From NCBI GenBank assembly GCA_937871505.1, contig CALMPF010000068.1, positions 25,881 through 89,880 of the forward strand: a DNA stretch of 64,000 bases. The letters are read 5' to 3'. Both the position numbers and the translations under genes were made by a program. Below, one piece after another: positions 33,785 through 43,271 of this stretch. This DNA comes from an uncultured Planctomycetia bacterium (GTDB lineage: Bacteria; Planctomycetota; Phycisphaerae; Phycisphaerales; SM1A02). Every line of letters starts with the position of its first letter. The stretch's first letter is position 1. The notes below the pieces were generated by a model. It had not been told where the DNA came from. It did no database searches and worked only from the letters and a program-made list of their open reading frames with translations.

Positions 33785-34060
33785 GGAATCGCTGAGGAAT
33801 CGGAACGGCGCCGGGTCGGGGCGCATCGAGGGAGCGGGATCGGGGCCAGTCGGCGCCCAGCGGTGGAGTCGGCTGCGAGGTCAGGGCGGGGCCGGCCGCG
33901 GGGCCAGTTCGAGAGCCGATCCGAAAGCCAGTCCGAGCGCCGGTTGCAGGGCGTCTCGTTCACGCCGGCGCTCCGGGTCAGACCGGCGTGAGAGGGTACA
34001 CGCCGCGCGTTGGCGGTCGCGCCGTTGCCGCACCGCGCATCCGGCGAAGGGCTTCGACCG

Positions 34061-36880
34061 CTACACCACGTTGCTCGGCAGCCCGACGGCCTCCGTCAGC
34101 AGCTTCTCCTGTTCCTGAGCGTGCATCTTGCTGCTGCCCGCCGCCGGCGAGGCGTTGGCGGGCCGGGTGATCCCGACCACGTCGAGATCGAGGCGCTCGC
34201 GCAGGCACGCCTGCATGAAGCGCCAGGCGCCCATGTTCCGCGGCTCCTCCTGGGCCCAGACGACCTCGGCGTCGCCGTAGCGGGCCAGCACCGCGGCGAG
34301 CTGCTCCTCCGGGAAGGGGTAGAGCTGCTCGATGCGGACGATCGCGATGTCGTCGCGGCCCGACCTTCCGCGGTGGGCGACCAGCTCGTGGGCGACCTTG
34401 CCCGAGCAGAGCACGACGCGGTTGATCCGCTCCGGATCGGTCGCCGAGGCGTCATCGATGACGAACTCGAATCGACCCTCGGCGAGCTCGCGGACGCTCG
34501 AGGTCGAGGCGGCGCTGCGGAGGGCGCTCTTCGGCGTCATCACCACCAAGGGCTTGCGGAAGTCCACCTTGACCTGCCTTCTGAGCAGGTGGAAGAACTG
34601 CGCCGCCGTCGTCGGCTGGCAGACCTGCATGTTCTGGTGGGAGCAGAGCTGGAGGAAGCGCTCCAGCCGCGCCGAGGAGTGCTCCGGGCCCTGCCCCTCG
34701 TAGCCGTGCGGGAGCAGGAGCACGAGTCCGCTGTGCCGCTGCCACTTGATCTCCGCCGAGGCGATGAACTGATCGATGATCACCTGGGCGCCGTTCGCGA
34801 AGTCGCCGAACTGCGCCTCCCAGAGGATGAGCATCTTGGGGTCGGTCAGCGAGTACCCGTACTCGAACCCGACGCACGCGGCCTCGGTGAGCGGGCTGTT
34901 GTGCACGCAGAAGCGGGCCTGCTGCGGCCCGAGGTTGGAGAGTGCGACGAACGGCTCGCCGCTCTCCTGATCGAAGATGACCGCGTGGCGGTGGCTGAAG
35001 GTGCCGCGCTTGACATCCTGCCCCGTGAGCCGGACGGCGTGGCCTTCGCTCAGAAGGCTCGCGTACGCGAGCATCTCGCCCATCGCCCAGTCGATCGGCT
35101 CGTCGCGCTCCACCGCGGTGCGGCGATACTCCAGGAGCCGCTCGACGTTCCGGTGCGCCGAGTGGCCCGCGGGGAGCCTCCCCAGCGCGTTGGAGAGCTC
35201 CACCAGCCGGGGCCGCTCGACCGCGGTGTGGACCTGATCGAACGAATATCGCGCGACGAAGCCCGCCCAGCGTCCCGAGAAGGGATCGATCGTCGGATCG
35301 ACGGGGCGCTCCTTGGTCGAGCTCTGTGCGACGTCCATCTGCTCCGAGACCGCCGCTGCGAGCGCTTCGACGTCCTCGGGACCGATGAACCCCTCCGCCA
35401 CGAGCTGCTCCGCGTAGCGCCTGAAGACCGGCGTCTGCGCCTTGATCTTCCGGTAGAGCGTCGGCTGGGTGAACATCGGCTCGTCGGTCTCGTTGTGCCC
35501 GTGCTTGCGGTAGCAGAGCATGTCGATCACGACATCGTTGTGGAACGCCTGTCGATACTCCAGCGCCAGCCGGGCGACCCACGCGCAGGCTTCGGGATCG
35601 TCGCCGTTGACGTGGAAGATCGGCGCATCGACCATCTTGGCGATGTCGGTGCAGTAGTGCCGGCCGCTGAAGCCGTCGCGCGGATCGGTGGTGAAGCCGA
35701 CCTGGTTGTTGATGACCAGGTGCAGCGATCCGCCGACCGTGTAGCCCTCCAGGCGCATCAGGTTCAGGCACTCCGCGACCACGCCCTGCCCCGGGAACGC
35801 CGCGTCGCCGTGGATCAGGACGGGAATGACAGCCTCGCGCTGCCCGTCGTCGCGAAGTCGCTGCCGCGCCCGCGTCCGGCCGAGGACGACGGAGCTGATG
35901 AACTCCAGGTGCGAAGGGTTCGCGGCGAGGGTGAGCTGCACGGGATGGCCCGAGCCGGTCGTCCGCACGCCGCTGTAGCCCTGGTGATACTTGACGTCAC
36001 CGCCCCCGGAGACGAAGTCCTCGATCCACGCCTCCTCGAACTCGGTGAAGACCTGCGCGTACGTCTTGCCGACGATGTTGACGAGCACGTTGAGTCGGCC
36101 GCGATGGGCCATGCCGAGGGCGTACTCCTGCACGCCGTTGGGCGGGGCCAGCTCGAGGAACTGATCGAGCATCGCGATGAGCGACTCGCCGCCCTCGAGG
36201 CCGAAGCGCTTCTTGCCGACGAAGCGGTTGGCGAGGAAGTTCTCGAAGGTGTCCGCGCGGGCGAGCTGCTCGAGCAGGCGCCGCTTCAGCTCGGGCGACG
36301 CCTGGGGCCGATTGCGCGTCCCCTCCATCCGGCGCTGGAGCCAGCGTCGCCGCTCCCGATCCTGGATGTGCATGTACTCCACCCCGATCGAGCGGCAGTA
36401 CGTGTCCTCCATGAGCTCGACGATCGACCGCAGCGTCGCGGGCGCGTCGAGCGGAAGGTCGCCCGGGTCGAAGCGCTCGTCGAGATCCGCCTCGGTCAGC
36501 TCGAGGGACTCGAGCATGAGCTCCTCGGGAAACGGCCGCACGCTGCCGAGGGGGTCGAGCGTCGCCGCGAGGTGGCCGATGTCGCGGTATTGGTAGATCA
36601 GCTCGTCGACGCGCTCCTGCCGGCGATGGCCGCCCTCGGTCCGCGCCGCGGCCGGCGAGGGAATGGGCGCCGCGCCGCCGCCGCGACGGTCGGCGCCGAG
36701 CGCAATCGCGAGGTCGAAGCCGCGGAAGAACTGCTGCCACTGCGGATCGACCGAGCCCGGATCGGCGAGCCATCGCCGATGCAGTTCCTCGACGTACTCG
36801 CCGTTCCAGCCGTTGACGGAACCGCCATCCTGCTGCGCGTTGCGGGTCGGCGACCCGGGGTGGGACCCAGCCTGGGACAT
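34061..36880 (-). CDS. odhA: 2-oxoglutarate dehydrogenase E1 component
   Basis: The thiamine-diphosphate E1 subunit decarboxylates 2-oxoglutarate in the TCA cycle. The 939-residue protein has the family's N-terminal E2-binding helix (NGEYVEELHRRWLADPGSVDPQWQQFFRGFD). It also has the catalytic segments GMAHRGRLNVLVNIVGK, HPVQLTLAANPSHLEFI, the ThDP/Mg site IHGDAAFPGQGVVAECLNL with NNQVGFTT, the KHGHNETDEP motif and the C-terminal LLLPHGYEGQGPEHSSARLERFLQL. Length is normal. The ATG at 36880 was chosen over the 37231 frame opening because the E2-binding helix follows it and GAGGG lies about 8 nt upstream. odhB follows on the same strand. A few residues at the extreme N-terminus (SQAGSHPGSPTRNAQQDGG) are unstructured. 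Confidence 0.97.
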   Translation of the reverse strand: MSQAGSHPGSPTRNAQQDGGSVNGWNGEYVEELHRRWLADPGSVDPQWQQFFRGFDLAIALGADRRGGGAAPIPSPAAARTEGGHRRQERVDELIYQYRDIGHLAATLDPLGSVRPFPEELMLESLELTEADLDERFDPGDLPLDAPATLRSIVELMEDTYCRSIGVEYMHIQDRERRRWLQRRMEGTRNRPQASPELKRRLLEQLARADTFENFLANRFVGKKRFGLEGGESLIAMLDQFLELAPPNGVQEYALGMAHRGRLNVLVNIVGKTYAQVFTEFEEAWIEDFVSGGGDVKYHQGYSGVRTTGSGHPVQLTLAANPSHLEFISSVVLGRTRARQRLRDDGQREAVIPVLIHGDAAFPGQGVVAECLNLMRLEGYTVGGSLHLVINNQVGFTTDPRDGFSGRHYCTDIAKMVDAPIFHVNGDDPEACAWVARLALEYRQAFHNDVVIDMLCYRKHGHNETDEPMFTQPTLYRKIKAQTPVFRRYAEQLVAEGFIGPEDVEALAAAVSEQMDVAQSSTKERPVDPTIDPFSGRWAGFVARYSFDQVHTAVERPRLVELSNALGRLPAGHSAHRNVERLLEYRRTAVERDEPIDWAMGEMLAYASLLSEGHAVRLTGQDVKRGTFSHRHAVIFDQESGEPFVALSNLGPQQARFCVHNSPLTEAACVGFEYGYSLTDPKMLILWEAQFGDFANGAQVIIDQFIASAEIKWQRHSGLVLLLPHGYEGQGPEHSSARLERFLQLCSHQNMQVCQPTTAAQFFHLLRRQVKVDFRKPLVVMTPKSALRSAASTSSVRELAEGRFEFVIDDASATDPERINRVVLCSGKVAHELVAHRGRSGRDDIAIVRIEQLYPFPEEQLAAVLARYGDAEVVWAQEEPRNMGAWRFMQACLRERLDLDVVGITRPANASPAAGSSKMHAQEQEKLLTEAVGLPSNVV

Positions 36881-37566
36881 TGAAACCCTCGTTGCCTCGA
36901 TCTCGCCGCCCGCCCCGCTCCGCGGCAACGGGCCGGGAGGCCAGGGATCGAGCGCACACGGAGCCCCGACCCGCACCGCACGGGGCCGGCAGGGCTCCAA
37001 ACGGCGATTGTACGAAGCGACGCAACCACGCGAACGGGTGGGAGTGCGGAGACCCGGTCTGGAGTCCGCTCGCGGTCCGCGCTCTCGCAGGACGCTCATC
37101 GCCGGCGCGATCCCGGAGCCGCCGCCGCTCGACCCCGCACGACACGCGCCGCGATGACGATGGGGCGGGGCTTTCCGCTTCCGCCGCTCCAGGCTCACGA
37201 GTGGGCAAGGCCTGCCGCCTTCAGCCGGCATGCGGGTGCGACGTCGCCGGAGGCGAGGGCCCCAGCCGGGTTCTCTGAGCCGGTCCAGCGGCGGGGGCTT
37301 CCGGGCCGCGTGGTCGTCCCGGGCCCCAAGGAGCCGGCTCTGGCCCGGCTGGAGGCGTCGGCCTGGGTGCCTCCAGCCAATTCAAGAGTCGGAAGCCCCC
37401 ACCTGAAGCTCACTTCCTCGCGTTTCCGATCGAGTTGTCGTGGACGCGGGGTGTGAGAGCGGGTAGTTTGCGACCAATGCGGGGGCTGCGCCAACCTGCT
37501 TCGGGAGCGATCCGGAGACGCTGGATGGGGCCGCAGCCCGCACCTCTGATTCAAGAAGGAGCCAGC
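36881..37566. other. 686-base spacer upstream of odhA and the FG-GAP genes
   Basis: No supported gene. Frames here are Arg/Pro/Ala-rich shadows. The region must hold the odhA promoter on the minus strand and the promoter of the FG-GAP gene on the plus strand; TAGTTT at 37464-37469 is a weak -10 candidate for the latter. Nothing else was recognised. Confidence 0.5.
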
Positions 37567-38003
37567 ATGAGCTCGTCACCGCGCCGCGCCGCAGGGCGCA
37601 GTACTTCTCGGCCGCTTTGGCCGCGACGTTCCTCGTCGGTAGCGTTGCCACCGCGCAGACACCAGTGTGCGCCGAGCCACCGACCCAGAATGGCCTTTTC
37701 TTCGGCCGTTTCGTCGAGATCAGCGGCAACAGGGTGATCGTCGGCGCTCCTGGCTTCGACGCCGGAGGCGGTCTGGACAACATCGGAAAGGCCTACCTCT
37801 ATCAACGTGGAACGTCGGGCTGGTCGGAGATCAGGATTCTCAAGTCCTCGGAGGCTGCGATCGGAGATGGCGCCGGATCGACGCTCGCCCTCCGCGGCAC
37901 CGTTGCGGTGCTGGGTGTCTTGGCCGACGAGGAATCGCCCGAATTGGCGCAGCAAGGTTCAGTGGTCTTCTTTGCGGATCTCCCCGATCCGTGCGAGGAG
38001 TGA
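37567..38003 (+). pseudogene. Short FG-GAP-type secreted protein, apparent frameshift in the signal peptide
   Basis: An ideal Shine-Dalgarno (AAGAAGGAG) ends 5 nt before ATG 37567, but that frame soon becomes Arg/Ser-rich. One frame over, from about 37585, the translation reads QYFSAALAATFLVGSVATAQTPVCAEPP, a clear signal peptide, followed by an FG-GAP-like repeat (GLFFGRFVEISGNRVIVGAPGFDAGG, KAYLYQRGTSGWSEIRIL). The two frames fit if one base is missing in the GC-rich stretch 37580-37605. The product ends at 38003 after only about 140 residues, while the next gene encodes a similar but much longer protein. It is either a decayed tandem duplicate or a real short gene with a sequencing error. 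Without the shift, TTG 37617 is the only start, and it lacks a Shine-Dalgarno. Confidence 0.6.
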
Positions 38004-38089
38004 TGACCGTCGCTTGCCACGGCGCACCGGGCGATCATGTCGACCGCCGGTGTCACGGTTCCGGTTCTGCTGTCCAATGAGGCACCGAT

Positions 38090-40135
38090 ATGAACCCCAT
38101 GTCCCTCCTGTCACCACAGCTCTGGCGGCGTCTCCGAGGCGCCGCCGCCATCGGCGTCGGGCTGTGCCTCCTCGCAGGCGAGGCCCACGCACAGTGTGAA
38201 TGGCAGTCAATCCAGGGATTCAGTCCAAACACCTACGAGGACTTTGGCCGCTTTGTCGCCGTGAGGTCCGGACTGCTCGTTGCAGGCGCCCCGGTCTACG
38301 AGTATCTGGAAGGGACGGCCCGGGTGTTCCGGCGGACGCATGGCGGCTGGGCGCTTCAAGCCGTCCTCTCCTCGGGCGAGGTGGCGAACCTGAACACGTT
38401 CGGCCGCGGAGCGGCGATGGACGACGAGCGACTCGTCGTCGGTGACAACCACGCCGCGGGGGACGGAGCCGCGTACGTCTACCGAGCCGAGAACGGTCAG
38501 TTCGCGCTCGAGCAGAAGATCCCGGGCTTCGGTGGCTTCTTCGGGCGGACCGTTGCGATTCTGGGCGACGTGATCCTGGTCGGCGCCGCGATCCAGCCCC
38601 CCTACGGCGGCGCCTACGTGTATCGCCGCCTCAGCGGCACCTGGACGTTCGAGCAGGAGCTGACCATGCCGATGCCGAACGTCGCTGATTACTTTGGAAG
38701 CGATGTCGCCATCGCCGGGGACGTCGCAGTGGTGGGCGCCATCGGAGTGAACGGTTCACACTCCTTTACAGGTGCGGCATTCGTCTATCGACATGTGCGC
38801 GGCCACTGGGAGTTCGAGCAGAAGCTGGCGCCGACCGACTCGGCCACGGGTCAGAAGAACTTCGGCGCGTCGGTCGCCCTCTCGGAGTCGGGCGCCACGC
38901 TCGCCGTCGGCGCAGAGCGGACGGCCGGCAACAAGGGCGCCGTGCACCTCTACGCGTACGACGGCCAGGGATGGGTGCTGACGCAGATCCTCGTCCCGGC
39001 CGCGGCAGCGGGGGCGGCCCGATTCGGTTGCGATCTCGCCCTGAGCGAGGACGGGAAGACTCTGGTCGTCGGGGCATACGCCGACTACAGCGTCGCCACG
39101 GCGGCAGGAGCGGCCTACATCTACAAGCTCGTCGACGGCATCTGGCAACAGGTGTATCAGTTCGCGAGGATCGACGGCGCGTGCGTCGGTGCCTCGGTCG
39201 CGATCCACGGCGACATCGTCGTCGTCGGCGACCCCTGCCATGCCGGCTTCAACGGACGCGTCCACGTCGTCGCCGGCGCGCAGCCGATCGACTGCAACGG
39301 CAACGGCATCGCCGACGGCTGCGACATCGCCTCGGGGTTCAGCCAGGATCTCGACCAGGACGGCATTCCCGACGAGTGCGCCCCTGCTCCGGTCTCGCCT
39401 GACTTGAACGGTGACGGGATGGTGGACGGCGCCGACCTCGGGGTGCTGCTCGGCGCATGGGGCGAGTGCCCGCCTGCGGCCGGGCGGTCGCCGTGCCTTG
39501 GCGACCTCGACGGCGACGGCGTGATCGACGGCGCCGACCTCGGAGCGCTCCTCGTCGCGTGGGGCGTTGTGGATCCGGCGGCGGGCTGCACTGCGGAACC
39601 GAAGGCGTCCTGCTGCGCGGCGCGCGCCGGGCCCGGCTGCGACGACGGCCCGTGCTGCAACGCGATCTGCGCCACGGATCCGTTCTGCTGCGAATCGTGC
39701 TGGGACGCGATCTGCGTGAACGCCGCGCAGGCAGCCTGCGGCTGCCCGCCGCCGGCCGGCTGCGGTGAGCCGGAAGGCAACGACTGCTGCCTCACCGGCG
39801 CGAGCACCCCCGGCGTGCCCGGATGCAACGACGCCCTCTGCTGCGAGTTCGTCTGCGACTACTTCGATCCCTCCTGCTGCGAGATCGCCTGGGATGCGTC
39901 CTGCGCCACGTGGGCGAGCCAGTTCTGCGGGTTCTGCCGGCCGGTGTCGTGCGGTCAGAGCACCAACGACTGCTGCGCCTTCAACTTCGAGCTCGAGCCG
40001 GGGTGCACCGACCTCGCCTGCTGCCTGCTTGTCTGCTCCGTCGATCCCTACTGCTGCAACCACAACTGGGAGCCCTCGTGCACGTTCAAGGCACAGAACC
40101 TCTGCGCCGTGTGCGAGGGGACGCCGCCGCCCTGA
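38090..40135 (+). CDS. Secreted FG-GAP propeller protein with dockerin-like and triple Cys-rich modules
   Basis: A 681-residue exported protein. A signal peptide (to about residue 32, GEAHA-QC) is followed by about seven FG-GAP/beta-propeller repeats (residues 40-400, with pattern FGxxVAixGdvvvVGAxxxxGAaYVYrr). Next is a calcium-binding-like connector NGNGIADGCDIASGFSQDLDQDGIPDEC, then two dockerin-like repeats (DLNGDGMVDGADLGVLLGAWG and DLDGDGVIDGADLGALLVAWG). The C-terminal 160 residues contain three Cys-rich repeats of about 50 residues with the pattern CC-x(n)-PGC-x-D-x2-CC-x3-C-x3-DP-x-CC-x4-W-x3-C. It should be extracellular or surface-bound with many disulphides. The start has GAGG about 8 nt upstream. 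The function is unknown; adhesion or matrix assembly is plausible from the modules. Confidence 0.8.
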   Translation: MNPMSLLSPQLWRRLRGAAAIGVGLCLLAGEAHAQCEWQSIQGFSPNTYEDFGRFVAVRSGLLVAGAPVYEYLEGTARVFRRTHGGWALQAVLSSGEVANLNTFGRGAAMDDERLVVGDNHAAGDGAAYVYRAENGQFALEQKIPGFGGFFGRTVAILGDVILVGAAIQPPYGGAYVYRRLSGTWTFEQELTMPMPNVADYFGSDVAIAGDVAVVGAIGVNGSHSFTGAAFVYRHVRGHWEFEQKLAPTDSATGQKNFGASVALSESGATLAVGAERTAGNKGAVHLYAYDGQGWVLTQILVPAAAAGAARFGCDLALSEDGKTLVVGAYADYSVATAAGAAYIYKLVDGIWQQVYQFARIDGACVGASVAIHGDIVVVGDPCHAGFNGRVHVVAGAQPIDCNGNGIADGCDIASGFSQDLDQDGIPDECAPAPVSPDLNGDGMVDGADLGVLLGAWGECPPAAGRSPCLGDLDGDGVIDGADLGALLVAWGVVDPAAGCTAEPKASCCAARAGPGCDDGPCCNAICATDPFCCESCWDAICVNAAQAACGCPPPAGCGEPEGNDCCLTGASTPGVPGCNDALCCEFVCDYFDPSCCEIAWDASCATWASQFCGFCRPVSCGQSTNDCCAFNFELEPGCTDLACCLLVCSVDPYCCNHNWEPSCTFKAQNLCAVCEGTPPP

Positions 40136-40475
40136 CGCAGGCGCTCGGCGACAAGGCACGGTCCGCGGAGTTCCGCGAGCGATTCCGGCTGGGACCGGAG
40201 GACCGCCTGATCGCATGGAAGCGTCCCGGGTGGATCCGGAGTCTCGGTGTCGATCGAGGCGAGTTCGAGCGACTGCGCGAAGGGGCTGGCAGCCTGCGGC
40301 GAAGGTCATTCGGGCTGCGGACGAGCGGACAGGCGAATCTCATCGTCGCCGCAACTCGCCTGCATCACTGCCGATGCTGCTTCGGCGCGGCTCCTCGATC
40401 TTCGCCTCCCCGCTCGCCCTCGCCTGCAAAGCACTTTCGCCACAGGCTGTGTGGGCCGCACCGACCATCCGGCCG
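40136..40475. other. 340-base spacer with a possible gene remnant
   Basis: One plus-strand frame (about 40107-40310) reads ALGDKARSAEFRERFRLGPEDRL and IRSLGVDRGEFERLREG with GC-rich third positions, unlike random sequence. It has no plausible start free of the upstream gene and loses its coding look after about 40320, so it may be a gene remnant. I cannot name a family. Confidence 0.3.
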
Positions 40476-43148
40476 TCAGAGCATCGAGCTCGGGTCCACA
40501 TCGACGGCGACGCGCTCGCCGGGGATGATGATGCCGGCGCTGCGGGCCTCGGCGAGGAGGGTCTGGAGCGGGGCGGGGCGCTGCGCGAGGATCTCGATCT
40601 GACGGCGGTGCCGTCCGGCGATGCGCGCGATCGCGCAGGGGAAGGGCCCGCGGATCTCGATCGGCGAGGGCGGTTCCGGCGAGGTGAGCGTCTCGTCGGA
40701 CCGCCGCCGCGCTGCGCCCTCGCTGGTCGGGAGCAGTCTGCGCAGCCCGTCGGCGAGGCGGCGGGCAAGCGCATCGCAGCGGTCGGGATCCTCGTCGCGG
40801 ACGACGATGCGGGCCATGCGCGTCGCTGGGGGAAGACCGCAGCGGCGGCGATCCTCGAGCTCGGTCGTCGCGAAGCCCTCGTAGTCGCCCGCCGCGGCGA
40901 GGAGGATCGCGGGAAGGTGCGGCTCGAAGGTCTGGACGATCGCCTCGCCCGCACCCGCTCCGCGCCCGCAGCGGCCCGCCACCTGCGCGACGAGCTGAAA
41001 CGTCCGTTCGGCGCTGCGGAAGTCGGGGAGGGCCAGCGCGGTGTCGGCGCTGATGACGCCGACGAGCCGGACGCCGGGGAAGTCCAGCCCCTTGGCGATC
41101 ATCTGGGTGCCGAGAAGGACGCGGACCTCGCCGCGGCCGAAGCGCGCGAGGGCGTCGTGGAGGGCCGAAGCGCGCTCGACGGTGTCAGCGTCGACGCGGA
41201 GCATCGTCTTCCCCGACCGCAGCGACGGGAAGGTGCGCTCCAGCTCGTCCTCGACGCGCTGGGTGCCGAGGCCGAAGACCGTCGTGCGGTTGCCGCACCG
41301 CGGGCAGGTCGGCGGGAGCCGCTCCTCCGCGAGGCAGTGATGGCAGCGCACGTAGCGACCCGCGTCGAGGGTGCGGTCGACGTGGCAGACCATCATGGCG
41401 TCGCACGAGCCGCACATGAGCTTCCACCCGCAGCGCGGATCGGGACAGGCGATGTAGTTGGCCCAGCCGCGGCGGTTGAGCAGGAGGATCGCCTGTCCGT
41501 CGTCGCGGAGCGTCCGCGCGAGGGCGGCTTCGAGCGTCGGCCCGATCAGGTGGATGCGCCGGTCGGCCGGATCGCGGGCGCGGCGCTCCGCGAGGAAGTC
41601 GACGATCGAGATCCGGGGAACGGTGAGTCCCGGCGCTCGCTCGGGGAGCCGGTGCAGCGCCATCGCCGCGCGCTCATGGGCGTTGTGCCAGCTCTCGAGC
41701 GAAGGCGTGGCACTGCCGAGGAGCACCGGGCAGCGCTCGAGCTGTCCGCGGCGCAGCGCCACGTCGCGTCCCTGATAGCGCGGCGCCTGATCCTGCTTGT
41801 ACGACGCGTCGTGCTCCTCGTCGACGACGATCAGGCCGAGTCTCCCTTCCGGAATCGGAGCGAGCACCGCCGAGCGCGCCCCGAGGACGATCGCCGCTTC
41901 GCCCCGTGCGACCATCGACCACTGGTGATTCCTCTGCGCGGCGGAGAGGCCGGAGTGGAGGATCGCGACGTGCCTGTCGGGGAAGCGCGCCATCACGCGG
42001 CCGGCGGTCTGCGGGGTCAGGGCGATCTCGGGCACGAGCATGAGGGCGGTCCGCCCCGCCGCGACGACGCGCTCGATCAGGCGCAGATAGACCTCCGTCT
42101 TGCCCGAGCCGGTCACGCCGCAGAGCAGGTGCGCCGAGTAGCCCCGGTCGAGCGTCGCGGCGACCGCATCGACGACCTGCGCCTGCGCGGGCGTCAATGT
42201 CCGCGGCGGCGCCGCATCGAGCGCCTGCGGGCCCCAGGCGGCCTCGATGGCGGTGCGGCGCGTCGCCGCGAGAAGGCCGCGGCGGATCAGTCCCTCGATC
42301 GGACGGCGGGAACCCAGCTCGAGGAGTGCAGCGAGGCGTCCGATCTCGATGGGGCGCTCCGATTCGGGCAGCCCGGCGAGATGGGCGAGGACCGCCCGCT
42401 GCTGCGGCGATGTTCGGGCGTGCGCGGGGCGATCCGGGCGCGCGGGGCGGCCGCGCTCCCGGGCGCACTCCGCCGCGTCGGTCGGCGCTGCGGGTTCGGC
42501 CGCGGCGGCGACGCCGCGCGCCTCGCCCGAATGCGCTGAGCCGCCGGCGTCCGCCGATCGCTCAGCGCCGATGCGATCGCCGGCATCGCCTGTCGGCTTC
42601 GCCGCTTTGGGCGCCTCGGCGAGGTCGACGAGCGTCCGGGTGACCACGCCGATGCGCTTCTTGACCGCACCGGGGAGCAAGGCGCCGAAGACCACGCCGA
42701 TGGGCGCGACGTAGTAGGCGGCGAGCCAATTGGCGAGCTCGACGAGAGGCCTCGGCAGCGAGACTCCCGCCGGGTCGCGGTCGAGGATCTGCTTCAGCCG
42801 GCGCGGGCGATCAGCGCGCGCCCGCTCCGCCGGCGCCGCCGATCCCTCGAGATCGGAAGGCTCGGGACGCACGGCCGCCGCGGTCGCGGGTCGCTCCGCG
42901 TCTCCGGGGCGTTCCAGCTCGATGACGAAGCCCGCCGTGGCCGTATCGCCTCGACCGAGGGGAACGAGAACGCGATCGCCCGGTGCGAGAGGGCCGAGGG
43001 ACGCCGGCGCGATGTAGGAGAGCCCGTCGGGGGAGCGATCGAAGCCGCGCTCGACCGCGACGCGGACGATGCTCGGGGGGGTCTTGGAGCGCTCGGCCCG
43101 CGGGTCGATCGGGTCGAGGGCGTCGAAGAGACCCGGCAGATCGCTCAT
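40476..43148 (-). CDS. priA: Primosomal protein N' (replication restart helicase)
   Basis: PriA recognises stalled forks and reloads the replisome. The 890-residue protein has the N-terminal DNA-binding domain (IVRVAVERGFDRSPDGLSY, GDRVLVPLGRGDTATAGFV, ANWLAAYYVAPIGVVFGALLPGAVKK), then a low-complexity insertion of about 70 residues that is unusual. The helicase domain follows with Walker A GVTGSGKTEVYL, DEEHD (Walker B), YKQDQAPRYQGRDVALRR and GSATPSLESW. The zinc-binding Cys cluster is CxxxRCGWKLMCGSCDAMMVC...CHHCLAEERLPPTCPRCG. Near the C-terminus come GTQMIAKGLDFPGVRLVGVISAD and QVAGRCGRGAGAGEAIVQT. The ATG at 43148 is preceded by TACGCT at 7 nt, and no Shine-Dalgarno is seen. It is divergent from carA, with 123 bp between starts. 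Confidence 0.96.
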   Translation of the reverse strand: MSDLPGLFDALDPIDPRAERSKTPPSIVRVAVERGFDRSPDGLSYIAPASLGPLAPGDRVLVPLGRGDTATAGFVIELERPGDAERPATAAAVRPEPSDLEGSAAPAERARADRPRRLKQILDRDPAGVSLPRPLVELANWLAAYYVAPIGVVFGALLPGAVKKRIGVVTRTLVDLAEAPKAAKPTGDAGDRIGAERSADAGGSAHSGEARGVAAAAEPAAPTDAAECARERGRPARPDRPAHARTSPQQRAVLAHLAGLPESERPIEIGRLAALLELGSRRPIEGLIRRGLLAATRRTAIEAAWGPQALDAAPPRTLTPAQAQVVDAVAATLDRGYSAHLLCGVTGSGKTEVYLRLIERVVAAGRTALMLVPEIALTPQTAGRVMARFPDRHVAILHSGLSAAQRNHQWSMVARGEAAIVLGARSAVLAPIPEGRLGLIVVDEEHDASYKQDQAPRYQGRDVALRRGQLERCPVLLGSATPSLESWHNAHERAAMALHRLPERAPGLTVPRISIVDFLAERRARDPADRRIHLIGPTLEAALARTLRDDGQAILLLNRRGWANYIACPDPRCGWKLMCGSCDAMMVCHVDRTLDAGRYVRCHHCLAEERLPPTCPRCGNRTTVFGLGTQRVEDELERTFPSLRSGKTMLRVDADTVERASALHDALARFGRGEVRVLLGTQMIAKGLDFPGVRLVGVISADTALALPDFRSAERTFQLVAQVAGRCGRGAGAGEAIVQTFEPHLPAILLAAAGDYEGFATTELEDRRRCGLPPATRMARIVVRDEDPDRCDALARRLADGLRRLLPTSEGAARRRSDETLTSPEPPSPIEIRGPFPCAIARIAGRHRRQIEILAQRPAPLQTLLAEARSAGIIIPGERVAVDVDPSSML

Positions 43149-43155
43149 CGACCGC

Positions 43156-43161
43156 AGCGTA
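43156..43161 (-). promoter_or_regulatory. Leaderless-type -10 hexamer TACGCT, priA
   Basis: On the minus strand it ends 7 nt before the priA ATG. Confidence 0.5.
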
Positions 43162-43256
43162 GAGCGCGCTGCCTCGGGAGACCGATTCGACCTCGCGCGG
43201 AGCGGGCGCAGGGCCTGCACGCGGCATCGCCGGCCGATGGCGCCGCACCGGTGCGC

Positions 43257-43262
43257 TACCGT
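43257..43262 (+). promoter_or_regulatory. Leaderless-type -10 hexamer TACCGT, carA
   Basis: It ends 9 nt before the carA ATG at 43272. With 43156-43161 it gives two divergent promoters within 107 bases. Confidence 0.45.
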
Positions 43263-43271
43263 TCGGCCGCG

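Noticed and set aside
39765..42539. 924-residue plus-strand frame across priA
   Set aside because: It is the antisense shadow of priA, with its start inside the Cys-rich gene.
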